From the NCBI GenBank assembly GCA_035258565.1, contig DATFXF010000358.1, forward strand, positions 1-28,196: a stretch of 28,196 nt of DNA, written 5' to 3'. A model generated the notes under the pieces. That model was not told the origin of the DNA, ran no database searches, and saw only the letters and a program-made list of their open reading frames with translations. Below are positions 1 through 8,192 of this stretch, in pieces (positions within the stretch are counted from its first letter, which is position 1; the number at the start of each line of letters is the position of its first letter). Made by a program: the position numbers and the translations under genes. Source of the DNA: DATFXF01 sp035258565. Lineage in GTDB: Bacteria > Acidobacteriota > Terriglobia > Acidiferrales > UBA7541.

Positions 1-456
1 CCCCGGGAACAGCAAGGCCGCCCATGCCACCTTTCTACCGGCTCACGATCGGCCAAGCAAACAAGCGCGAGTTTCCCAAAGACCGCCTGATTCGCATGAA
101 CGCCAAGGTTGCTATTCAAGGCCCTTCTAAACCGCCAAACGTACTGGTGTGCCTGTGGCGATGGCTCGATACGGCCTTAGAATTGCACTACGGATTGTGT
201 TGAGACGAACTGCGAAGCGTCAGTGTCGCGTAACGGCACCTCATACATGGACACACCTTAAAAAGCAGGGAAGGGGGCGCGGCCGGTAAGTCACTGAATT
301 GAATTGGCGCTCGTTGAACAGCATTTCAACCCGCTACTGCAGTAACTTAGCAAGGTGCCCGTGCAAACTACTGGGCACGGCTGGTTTTATCTCTCTGAGC
401 AGCTTGGACTACATAGAACTTGAGTTACTGCTGGCGCCTGCAGGCGGCCGCCCTGA
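1..456. other. No convincing gene; unassigned left-edge region
   Basis: No protein family is recognised here on either strand. The plus strand has a frame open from the window edge to a TGA at 201-203 (ATG at 24 would give 59 residues). It contains the segment RLTIGQANKREFPKDRLIR, but I cannot assign it; it might be the tail of a gene that begins outside the window or a degraded sequence. A 12-bp palindrome, CGCCTGCAGGCG, lies at 435-446, just downstream of the stop of the minus-strand gene ending at 457, and could form a weak hairpin at the 3' end of that transcript. No T-tract follows it. Confidence 0.3.
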
Positions 457-2352
457 TCAGCCCCCTCCGGGGGACAGGCGGAACGCGACCATCTCCCGAT
501 CGTTGCGAACTAGCAGAATGTCGCCGGCTAACGCGGGGTGGTTCCAGGTCTTGCCGTCCAGCGCCGGGAACCGCGCGATCTCGGTGAACTGGCCGGGGTC
601 CGCCGCCACCAGGGCGAGTTCACCCTCCTCCGACACAACCAACAGCAAGTCCTGATCAGCCAGCAGGAGCAACTGGCCGTGGCCGTAGCGTCCGCCCTTC
701 CATTTGCGCTTGCCGTCCTCGAGGTCGATGCAAGCGAGGATGCCGCCGTCGAACCCGAAGGCATGGCCTTTGTGAGCAACGAAGTCATTGAAATAGGGCT
801 TCAGTCCGGTCGAGGTCCACACCTCCTCGACGGTCCATCCGCCTGGCCCGTGCGCGACCGCCAGGCGGCGCGTGCCGATTCCTCCGCTCGATTCACTGGT
901 GGTGATCAGGACGCCGCCGTCCGCGGTCAGGGCGGGCTGCAGGGCGGTGAAGCCTCGCCATGAGTGCTTCCAGAGCACCCTGCCGTCAGCTGGCGCGACG
1001 CTGGTGGCGCCGTTGTCGCTCAACAGTAGGACCTGCGCGACTCCGCCGATGGTCAACAGGTGGGGGGAGCTGTAGCTCATGCCGCCGTCGGGTCCCTGCC
1101 AGCGCGGATCACCCGTGGCGAGGTCGTAGGCGGCGAGCCGGCCGGCGGCCGCGACAATGACAACGTCATCCACCACCAGCGGTGAGCTCGAGAAGCCCCA
1201 GTGCGGAGCCCTGGTGCCGGTGTCGGACGCCGCGTTGCGCGTCCACACCACGGCACCGTTGATGGCATCGAGTGCGTTCAAGATTCCCGTTGCGCCAAAA
1301 GTATATACGCGCCCGTCGCGGAGGGTCGGCGTCGCGCGAGGACCGGCGCCGCCATTTGATTCCCAGAAGCGGGTGGCATCGCGGTGAGCCCACACCGGCT
1401 CGCCAGTGGTCGCGTTGTAGCAGCCGACAACTTCGAAGTCACCGCGTTGCTCCTGAGTGTAGAGGAGGCCGTCGCGGACTGCGAACGACGACCAACCCGG
1501 TCCGACCGGCCGGCGCCACAGTTGAACCGGCGGCGATGAAGCCCAGTCGGTCTTGATCCGCACGCCGGTGACTATGCCATCGCGATGAGGTCCGCGAAAG
1601 CCGGGCCAGTCGGCGCCGGTCCGCGTTGCGGCCCGAGGGGATGGGAGAGTCTTTGGCAGCGACGCCCGAAGCCCTTCCGGGGGCGCCGGAGGCTCGCCGC
1701 CGGATCGGGGCGCGCGAGGTTCCTCAGGAGTCTCTTTTGCTGCCGGGGCCGCCGGTAGCGCTGTCGGTTCGCTGCCGGCCCGAGCCAATAGCTTTTGCTC
1801 GGAGGTCTTCGTCCAACGCCAGGCGAGCTGTGAACGGCCTTCGCCAGTAATGCCTTCGGTGCGCAGTGATGCCAAGCCCGCGCAGGCAAGCAGGATGGTC
1901 GCGACCAGCGTAGTGCGTCGAGGTCCGTCAGCGAGGCGGCGGCCGGCCACCGCCCCGGCAACCAACCCGAGGCTCAGGAACGGGATGGAGTAAATGGGGA
2001 ACATCATCCCCATCATCCCCGTCGCAATCGACTTGTCGATGACGCGCGACGTCGCGATCGCCGCGACGATCATCAGCACGACTGCGCCCAAGCGCTCGGA
2101 TCGCGGCGCCCGGCTGAAGAACGCCCACCACACCAGGATAACTAATGCGCACAGAAGTCCGCCAAGCGCTCCGAAGATCAGAGCCTCCGGCACCACAATC
2201 GGTAAGACAAACCAGGCAAACCACTGCAGAATAACGGCGACAACGCCCGGCCACACCCGCAGCTGCTGCCCACGATTCGGTTCGCCTTTCTGTGTGAGGG
2301 TCATAGCGTATGATACGTTCTCGACGGGCCCTATGTTTCCCGCCGCTTTCAC
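457..2352 (-). CDS. Membrane-anchored PQQ-like beta-propeller protein
   Basis: The protein is 631 residues in two parts. The first ~165 residues hold about five hydrophobic helices (roughly 33-53, 56-78, 86-105, 113-135 and 146-162). A Pro/Ala-rich linker (~190-245) follows, then a PQQ-type beta-propeller that opens with DWPGFRGPHRDG. Blade motifs of the TG-x-x-x-W type are visible (TGEPVW, NGAVVW, TGDPRW, DGRVLW, DGKRKW). In the family such propellers are extracytoplasmic, so the helices probably anchor it in the inner membrane facing the periplasm. The GTG at 2352 is the longest start; an ATG at 2304 (MTLTQKGEP) is an alternative, and neither has a strong ribosome-binding site. It is the last gene of a likely operon with the propeller at 2416-3780 (63-bp gap) and the ankyrin gene upstream. 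Enzymatic activity and true PQQ binding cannot be judged; a scaffold or BamB-like role is equally possible. Confidence 0.85.
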   Translation of the reverse strand: MKAAGNIGPVENVSYAMTLTQKGEPNRGQQLRVWPGVVAVILQWFAWFVLPIVVPEALIFGALGGLLCALVILVWWAFFSRAPRSERLGAVVLMIVAAIATSRVIDKSIATGMMGMMFPIYSIPFLSLGLVAGAVAGRRLADGPRRTTLVATILLACAGLASLRTEGITGEGRSQLAWRWTKTSEQKLLARAGSEPTALPAAPAAKETPEEPRAPRSGGEPPAPPEGLRASLPKTLPSPRAATRTGADWPGFRGPHRDGIVTGVRIKTDWASSPPVQLWRRPVGPGWSSFAVRDGLLYTQEQRGDFEVVGCYNATTGEPVWAHRDATRFWESNGGAGPRATPTLRDGRVYTFGATGILNALDAINGAVVWTRNAASDTGTRAPHWGFSSSPLVVDDVVIVAAAGRLAAYDLATGDPRWQGPDGGMSYSSPHLLTIGGVAQVLLLSDNGATSVAPADGRVLWKHSWRGFTALQPALTADGGVLITTSESSGGIGTRRLAVAHGPGGWTVEEVWTSTGLKPYFNDFVAHKGHAFGFDGGILACIDLEDGKRKWKGGRYGHGQLLLLADQDLLLVVSEEGELALVAADPGQFTEIARFPALDGKTWNHPALAGDILLVRNDREMVAFRLSPGGG

Positions 2353-2415
2353 CTTTTGTGGCTACGGCCTCGGCCACCACTCCTAGCGGCCTCACGCAAA
2401 TGGCCGCCTACAGCC

Positions 2416-3780
2416 TCAACGCCGCCGAACGCTAGGGTTGGTCGGGGCTGGCTGTCCGATAGCGAAGACGTCCTTGAGGCCACGAATAATGATCAGGCCG
2501 TCGGAGATGGCTGGCGTCGCCATGAGGGCCTCGCCCATCGAGTTTGTGGCCAGAAGCTCGTACGTCGGCCCCGCCTTGACGACAAAGACGTCGCCATCCT
2601 CGCTCGCAAGATAGATCTTGCCGTCCGCCGCGACAGGTGACGCGCTGAACGATCCACCGGTTCCCCCCAGGCGTTCCTGGTAGAGGCGCTGCCCGGTGCG
2701 AACATCGTAGGCCGACAGCACTCCGTTGTTCAAGCACACGTAGAGCTGATCGCGGTAGATGAGCGGCGTGGGAATGTACGGTCCGCCGCGCTTCGTGCTC
2801 CAGGCGATGAACTCGCTCCGGGTCTGCTCGCCTTTCAGGGTGATGTCGCCCTTGGCGCCCGGCTTGATGGCATAGATCGGCTGCACACCGCGGTAGCCAT
2901 TCGTCACGATGATGAGGTTCGCCCCGATGATGGGCGTGGGAATCGTAATCTCGGAGTTACCGGCGAGCCGCCAGAGCTCCTGGCCCGTGTTCGGGTCGTA
3001 TCCGCGCGTGAAGTTCGTGGCCTGCGCCACGAGTTCCGCGCGGCCGTTGCCTTCGTAGATCGTCGGCGTCGACCAGGAGGGGATCTCCTCGCGCGGGGTG
3101 CGCCAGAGGGGTTGCCCTGTCGCTACGTCGAATGCGGCGATGAAAGAGTTCTTCTGGATGTCGCACTGCACGATCACCGAGCTCTTCCAGATGATCGGCG
3201 AGCTGCCCACACCCCATTCATAGTCGGGATCGTAGAACCAGCCCGCGTTCAGAACGCCAAGGTCTCGTTTCCAGAGCAGCTTTCCGTTGACGTCGTAGGT
3301 GTAGAGCCCTTCGGACCCGAACGACACGACCACGTACCGCCCGTCGGTGACCGGCGTCGGCGAGGCCTGACTCGACTTCGGGTGGCGCTTGGTTCGTGGG
3401 ACGCCCTCGTGCGCGACGCGCTCCCAGAGCACTTTGCCGGTATGCTTGTCAAGTGCGACCAGCCGCCAGGAGTGCTTCGACAGATCGCTCGACGGCTCGA
3501 CGTCGCCGTACAGGCCCGTGCGGATGGTTGCATGGGGATCGCTGCTCACCGCCGTGGAGACGAACACGCGGTTCCCCCAAACGATGGGGCTCGACACAGC
3601 CAGGCCAGGAATGGACGTTTTCCAGAGCACGCTCTGACCCGACGGCGCGTTCCACCTCAATGGGGTCGGATGACCATCGGAGACGCCGGACGCGTTGGGC
3701 CCTCGAAACGATGGCCAGGGCTGGCCAGAGACTGATGTGCACGCAATCAGCCACACAAGGATCGGCATCATTCGTCTCAT
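2416..3780 (-). CDS. Secreted PQQ-like beta-propeller protein (possible lipoprotein)
   Basis: This 454-residue protein has an N-terminal export signal (MRRMMPILVWLIACTSVSGQ). The sequence LIAC fits a lipobox with Cys14 as a possible lipid-modified residue; otherwise a signal peptidase I site after SVSG is plausible. The mature part opens with PWPSFRGPNASG and has repeated blade motifs (TGKVLW, GKLLW, TGQPLW, TGQELW), typical of PQQ-dehydrogenase/BamB-like propellers exported to the periplasm. The ATG at 3780 lies 3 bp after the stop of the upstream ankyrin gene, so the two are almost certainly co-transcribed. It is followed after 63 bp by a membrane-anchored propeller. Substrate is unknown. 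No cytochrome c CxxCH motif is present, so a classical quinohaemoprotein dehydrogenase is unlikely. Confidence 0.88.
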   Translation of the reverse strand: MRRMMPILVWLIACTSVSGQPWPSFRGPNASGVSDGHPTPLRWNAPSGQSVLWKTSIPGLAVSSPIVWGNRVFVSTAVSSDPHATIRTGLYGDVEPSSDLSKHSWRLVALDKHTGKVLWERVAHEGVPRTKRHPKSSQASPTPVTDGRYVVVSFGSEGLYTYDVNGKLLWKRDLGVLNAGWFYDPDYEWGVGSSPIIWKSSVIVQCDIQKNSFIAAFDVATGQPLWRTPREEIPSWSTPTIYEGNGRAELVAQATNFTRGYDPNTGQELWRLAGNSEITIPTPIIGANLIIVTNGYRGVQPIYAIKPGAKGDITLKGEQTRSEFIAWSTKRGGPYIPTPLIYRDQLYVCLNNGVLSAYDVRTGQRLYQERLGGTGGSFSASPVAADGKIYLASEDGDVFVVKAGPTYELLATNSMGEALMATPAISDGLIIIRGLKDVFAIGQPAPTNPSVRRR

Positions 3781-3783
3781 GAT

Positions 3784-4626
3784 CTACTTGCCCGCCACCC
3801 TCGTGTAGGTCGTCGTGTTGCCGCCCCGGCTGAGGGTGAGCGCGGTCACCTTGCCCTCTTCGAGACGGAAGTTGAGCGTCGTGCCGGGCAATTCGACGAT
3901 CCGAAACGTTGTCGCATCGCGCGCCACAAACGTGAGCCGCTGTCCGGGAGGACCGCCTAGGAGATGGCCGCCCGTCACGGCGAGGACTAGCTCGCCTCCG
4001 CCCGTGCTAAGATACGTACCGGCGTAACGCCCGAGCTGTGGCTCGTCCATCTTGAACTCCACATACGGCTTCGCGCCGGCCTGTTCGAGCAACGCAACGA
4101 TCTCCTGCTGACCGCCCCTCTTCGCCGATTCGAGCGCATCGGAAAGCGTGTCCGGGCGAAGGCCACCGTGCTCAAGGATGATCTTGGTCATCGCTGCGTC
4201 GGCCGCAGAAACCGCCGCGATCAGCGCGTCCTCCTGGCCCTGCGCGCCATGCTTGAGGAGCAGCCCAACGATTTCCACATGCTGCGGCTTGCGGCCCATG
4301 GCCGGGCTGGCCGCCCAGGTGAGAGGCGTGGCGCGATAGAACGTATCCTTGACATTGACGTCGGCGCCGTGCTCCAGAAGCACTTTTACCACCTCGAGGT
4401 GCCCGCGATCGCAGGCGTAGGAGAGTGCTGTCGCACCGTACCGGTACTTCGAGTTGACGTCCACGCCCTCATCGAGGAGTTTTTTCACTGTTGTCGCGTC
4501 GCCCTTACGGGCCGCCTCCCACAGGGCCTCGGCCTTGTCACCAGGGGCTGACGCCTGCCCCAGCGCAGCCGCGGCGCTGAGGAACGTGAGGACCGTGCTC
4601 CAAACGATTTGCTGTGTGCGCGCCAC
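3784..4626 (-). CDS. Secreted ankyrin-repeat protein with DUF3471-like C-terminus
   Basis: The 280-residue protein has a signal peptide (ending near AAALGQ, residue ~24) and ankyrin repeats over about residues 30-185. The clearest repeat units are GATALSYACDRGHLEVVKVLLEHGADVN and a preceding KGDATTVKKLLDEGVDVN-type unit. The last ~85 residues (LGRYAGTYLSTGGGELVLAV onward) form a beta-rich module resembling the DUF3471-type domain found after serine-hydrolase-like proteins. Ankyrin repeats are protein-binding modules; the signal peptide places this one in the periplasm or outside. The start is a GTG at 4626, with GAGGAG a few bases upstream. It is the first gene of a three-gene operon with two PQQ-type propellers, which makes them candidate partners (inference). 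The DUF3471 assignment is from pattern only. Confidence 0.82.
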   Translation of the reverse strand: MARTQQIVWSTVLTFLSAAAALGQASAPGDKAEALWEAARKGDATTVKKLLDEGVDVNSKYRYGATALSYACDRGHLEVVKVLLEHGADVNVKDTFYRATPLTWAASPAMGRKPQHVEIVGLLLKHGAQGQEDALIAAVSAADAAMTKIILEHGGLRPDTLSDALESAKRGGQQEIVALLEQAGAKPYVEFKMDEPQLGRYAGTYLSTGGGELVLAVTGGHLLGGPPGQRLTFVARDATTFRIVELPGTTLNFRLEEGKVTALTLSRGGNTTTYTRVAGK

Positions 4627-4744
4627 CCCACTCCTCAGATGCTCGATCAGAACAAACCAGTCCGAGTCTAAGGACGAGGCCCGGAGGTGTCAACGTCCCG
4701 CCGAGATCCGCGAACCCCTCCTGACTGAGCGCCACAAGAACCTC

Positions 4745-4766
4745 GATCGGAGCGCAGCGCTCGATC
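4745..4766. terminator. Hairpin in the TonB receptor-ankyrin intergenic region
   Basis: The 295-bp gap 4627-4921 holds no gene I can support. Within it, GATC-g-GAGCG / CGCTC-GATC pairs around a cag loop, giving nine base pairs with one bulged G. It lies downstream of the TonB receptor stop (4922) in its direction of transcription, so it could end that transcript or sit in the leader of the ankyrin operon. No U-tract follows, so a classical Rho-independent terminator is not supported. Confidence 0.3.
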
Positions 4767-4921
4767 CGGCGAATGGCACCTTCCATTTCCCCACGCAGGA
4801 CGCCGGGCTGCTCATCAGAACGCGCCTGGCGAGATCCTCCCCCAGCGACTCCTACCTGCCCTCATCACCCGTGGGCACAAAAGAGGACATGCTACACGAG
4901 CCGCCGATGCGAGAATCCAGC

Positions 4922-7900
4922 CTAGAAGAGTAACTTCAGGCCAAACTGAGTTCTCCTCGGCGTGCCCGCCGACAGAATGCGGCCGAAACTGGGGGAACCC
5001 AGGAAACTGTCCGGAAGATTGAAATTGGCGCGATCCAGCAGATTGAAGATCTCTGCCCGGAACTGAAGCAGCAGGCCCTCCCGGATCATGGTGTTCTTGA
5101 TCAACGAGACATTCACGGAGCCAAAGCCGGGACCCGCGAGAATATTGCGCCCGGCATTGCCGAACGAGCCAAAGGGCGGTTTCAGGAAGGCGCTGATGTC
5201 AAACCAGCGATCGGGGCTGGGATGGGAGAGATGGGGTTGGCCCACAACGTTGGGGCGATCGACCACGCCGAATCCGATACTGGGTAGGCCGGTGTTGCTG
5301 TTGTCGACACCGGGCAGAAGGGTGATGGTGAACGGACGGCCTGTCTGGAAGGTCCACACACCATTGGTCTGCCAGCCGCGCAGAAGAATGTTCTTGGCTG
5401 GCAACGGCAGATCATAAGAGTAGCTGAGCGTAAAGCGGTGCCGGATATCGAAGCTGGAAAGACCGCGGTCGCCCCGCACGTTGTTGCTATCCTGTGGGAA
5501 ATTCGGATCGCCGGCGCTCGAGAAAAAGCCTGAGGCATCGTCGATGGACTTCGACCATGTGTAGCTGGCCAGCGCAGAGAGGCCGGCGTGGAGGCGCTGC
5601 GTAAACTTAGCCTGCAAGGCGTTGTAACTCGAATTCCCGCGTGATTCATAGGCAAGGATGTCGGCGAATTGTGGGACCGGCCGCAGGTTTACCGGCTGCG
5701 GGCTCGGCTTGGCCTGGTTGATGTCGCGGTTGTTGATCAGCTTCGTGCCTTTCGTTCCTACATAGGACAGCTCGGCGACGCTCGATCGGCCTATTTGTCG
5801 CTCGAAGCTGAGATTCCATTGCTGCATGTAAGGTGTGCGCAGGTTGCGCTGGAACGTGAATGCCCCGTTGGGGATGAAGCCCGGGAAATTGGACGGGAAT
5901 GGGTTTTCGAGAGTGATTGGAAATTGGGCGGAGGGAATAAAAAGTTGCGAGTTGAAATACGGCGGGTTGAAATAGAGCCCCTCGCCGGGGGCCAGCGCCG
6001 ATTGATCGTAGTAGATGCCGTACCCGGTGCGGATGACCCACTTGCGTGCGGCGGCCGGCACCCAGGCGATCCCCAAGCGCGGGGCGAAGTTGTTTTTGTC
6101 TGCGTTGTAGCCGGCGCGCGGAATGCCATTCTTCCCGACCGGCACGATCGAATGGGTGGCCGGATCGTGGATACTGGCGCGATCCTGCGGGTCGACCGCG
6201 GGTGTGTTGTACTCGTAGCGAAGCCCCAGGCTCAGGGTCAAATTCGGCCGCACACGCCAAGTGTCCTGAGTATAGAGATTGTAGCTTTGTGTGCGCAGAT
6301 GTTGCGGATTATCGAGGCGCGCAATGGCGGTAGCACTTGGCGCATCCTGCAACATCTCGGCGAGCGCGTTCCCAGTGAAACCCACAAATTCGAGCAGGCC
6401 GCGGGATTCCACGTCGGCGAAGGCGTTCTGCTGCAAGTGCCGGACATCGATGCCGAACTTGAACAGGTGGGCGCCGCGAGCCCAGCTTGCACTGTCAATC
6501 AACTCGTACACATTGACCGTGTGGCGTTGCGGGTTATTGATTTCGTCGCCCAGCGTGGAGAAGCCGGAGACCACGATCTCGCTCAGACCTGTGTCACGAG
6601 GATTCGTCGAAACCGTCGGCAGACCAACCGCTTGGTTGAGGTTGTTGCCTTGATTCTGTTGATTGACCTGGAGGCTGACGCGGTCGAAGCCAAATCGCAC
6701 TTCATTCAGGAAATTCGGCGAGAAAGTGTGCGTCTCGCTGAGCATCACATTCTGGGACCGCCGGGGAATGTCGTTGCCGTAACCCGGAACAGATGCGGAA
6801 GACCCCCGGGTGCCGAAGGGTTCGAAGAAGTCGCGGTCGCCGAAACAGTAGTGGAACGACAACTCGGAGGACTTGCTCAGGTTGTGATCCAGCCGCAGAT
6901 CAAATTGGTCGTCCCGGTCCTTCGCGGTGGGCGAGCTCACATAATTCTGCCCAGGTGTCGAGCGATTGGGCAAGGGATAGAGAGCCGCGATGGCTAGCGC
7001 AATCGGACTCATGAGCGTCCTGGGGATGATGAGATTGGGAAAGGGTTGTCCGCTCGCGAGATCGATCGGCACCAGGCTGCTGTGGGAAAAATCGCCGATG
7101 CGTTCGAGCGCCGTGGGAACGTTTGTGGTTTGGGTGATCCCCTCGCGGATCCGGCGGCCTTCATAATCGATGAAGAAGAAGGCGCGGTCCTTGCGGATGG
7201 GGCCGCCGAGTGAGGCTCCGAACTGGTTGCGGATGTCTTTGGCTGCCCCTTGGTCTTTGAGCGCGAAGTAGTTCGTGCCATCCAGCACGGAGTTCCGTAA
7301 GAACTCGTACGCCGTGCCGTGAAGCTTGTTCGTGCCTGACTGGAGCACTACGTTCACCTGCCCGCCGACATTGCGACCGAAGGAGGCGTCATAGGTATTG
7401 GTTAGGACCTCGTATTCCCGAACTGCATCCACGGGCGGCGTGACCGCAAATCCATTCAGCTTCGGATCGCCGTTAAACACACCGTCCAGCAGGTAATTGT
7501 TGGCGTCTTCGCGGGCGCCGTTGATGTGGAACGTAAAGTCTCCCCGCTGGGAGCCGGCTGAGCCTTGTGCGGCGGGCGCGGAACCGGGCACCAGCAATGC
7601 CAGCTCGTAGAAGTTGCGGCCATCGAGCGGCAGGTTGCGGATCTCACGGTTGTCGATAACGGTGCTCAGCGTCGCGGACTCGGTCTTCACCAGGCCGACC
7701 TCGGCAGTGACCTCGACGCGCTCTCCCGACTTCTCAAGAAGCAATGGAATCTCGATGTCGATCGCTTGATTGACCTCGAGAACAACGGTTCGCGAGGACT
7801 TCCGGTATCCGGCAGCGCTCGCTTCAACCCGATATGTGCCGACCGGCAGCAGCGTGACCAGGAACTCGCCGTTCGCGCCCGTCTTCGCCGTGCGACTCCG

Positions 7901-8068
7901 GTTTGTCTCCTCGTCCACGACGCTCACTTCGGCGTTGGTGAGGGGTTTATTCGAAGCGTCGATAACTCGGCCCACGATTGAGCCGCGGAACGACTGAGAA
8001 CGCGCCGGCCAAGCAGACAGAAGAAGCCCACAAAGAGCAAGGGGAAGAATCGCGCGAAGTTTGTTCAC
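4922..8068 (-). CDS. Oar-like TonB-dependent outer-membrane receptor
   Basis: The protein is 1048 residues. A signal peptide (~1-25, ending ...AWPARSQ) is followed by a carboxypeptidase-regulatory-like Ig-type domain (~29-112; GSIVGRVIDASNKPLTNAEV, with NGEFLVTLLPVGTYRVEASAAGY). A plug domain comes next (~120-245; RNLPLDGRNFYELALLVPG, and YDASFGRNVGGQVNVVLQSG). The rest is a long 22-strand-type barrel ending in FGLKLLF, with the terminal Phe used for outer-membrane insertion. This architecture is the one greatly expanded in Acidobacteriota. Family knowledge suggests TonB/ExbBD-driven uptake of oligosaccharides, peptides or siderophores, but the substrate is not readable and no clear TonB box is seen. 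The start is GTG at 8068, preceded by GGAGG four bases upstream. It appears monocistronic. Confidence 0.93.
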   Translation of the reverse strand: MNKLRAILPLALCGLLLSAWPARSQSFRGSIVGRVIDASNKPLTNAEVSVVDEETNRSRTAKTGANGEFLVTLLPVGTYRVEASAAGYRKSSRTVVLEVNQAIDIEIPLLLEKSGERVEVTAEVGLVKTESATLSTVIDNREIRNLPLDGRNFYELALLVPGSAPAAQGSAGSQRGDFTFHINGAREDANNYLLDGVFNGDPKLNGFAVTPPVDAVREYEVLTNTYDASFGRNVGGQVNVVLQSGTNKLHGTAYEFLRNSVLDGTNYFALKDQGAAKDIRNQFGASLGGPIRKDRAFFFIDYEGRRIREGITQTTNVPTALERIGDFSHSSLVPIDLASGQPFPNLIIPRTLMSPIALAIAALYPLPNRSTPGQNYVSSPTAKDRDDQFDLRLDHNLSKSSELSFHYCFGDRDFFEPFGTRGSSASVPGYGNDIPRRSQNVMLSETHTFSPNFLNEVRFGFDRVSLQVNQQNQGNNLNQAVGLPTVSTNPRDTGLSEIVVSGFSTLGDEINNPQRHTVNVYELIDSASWARGAHLFKFGIDVRHLQQNAFADVESRGLLEFVGFTGNALAEMLQDAPSATAIARLDNPQHLRTQSYNLYTQDTWRVRPNLTLSLGLRYEYNTPAVDPQDRASIHDPATHSIVPVGKNGIPRAGYNADKNNFAPRLGIAWVPAAARKWVIRTGYGIYYDQSALAPGEGLYFNPPYFNSQLFIPSAQFPITLENPFPSNFPGFIPNGAFTFQRNLRTPYMQQWNLSFERQIGRSSVAELSYVGTKGTKLINNRDINQAKPSPQPVNLRPVPQFADILAYESRGNSSYNALQAKFTQRLHAGLSALASYTWSKSIDDASGFFSSAGDPNFPQDSNNVRGDRGLSSFDIRHRFTLSYSYDLPLPAKNILLRGWQTNGVWTFQTGRPFTITLLPGVDNSNTGLPSIGFGVVDRPNVVGQPHLSHPSPDRWFDISAFLKPPFGSFGNAGRNILAGPGFGSVNVSLIKNTMIREGLLLQFRAEIFNLLDRANFNLPDSFLGSPSFGRILSAGTPRRTQFGLKLLF

Positions 8069-8140
8069 CTAACCTCCGTTGCCTGGTTCGGAGCAGTGAG
8101 GGTTGGCTTGGTCCCCCAAGATGCGCTCGAACCAGCCTGT

Positions 8141-8174
8141 CGTCCTTCCCACGTTCCTGGTACGGCGAAGGACG
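8141..8174. promoter_or_regulatory. Perfect 8-bp inverted repeat upstream of the TonB receptor
   Basis: CGTCCTTC at 8141-8148 is exactly complementary to GAAGGACG at 8167-8174, with an 18-base spacer. It lies in the 124-bp gap between the stop of the aldehyde-dehydrogenase-like gene (8193) and the start of the TonB receptor (8068), both on the minus strand. It could be a weak terminator for the upstream operon, or a leader or operator element for the receptor. No U-tract is present. Confidence 0.35.
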
Positions 8175-8192
8175 ATGGAACTCGGAGCGTAT

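Noticed and set aside
5669..6997. A 442-codon plus-strand open frame inside the TonB receptor gene
   Set aside because: It is antisense to a clear receptor sequence and shows no domain; high GC content keeps antisense frames open.
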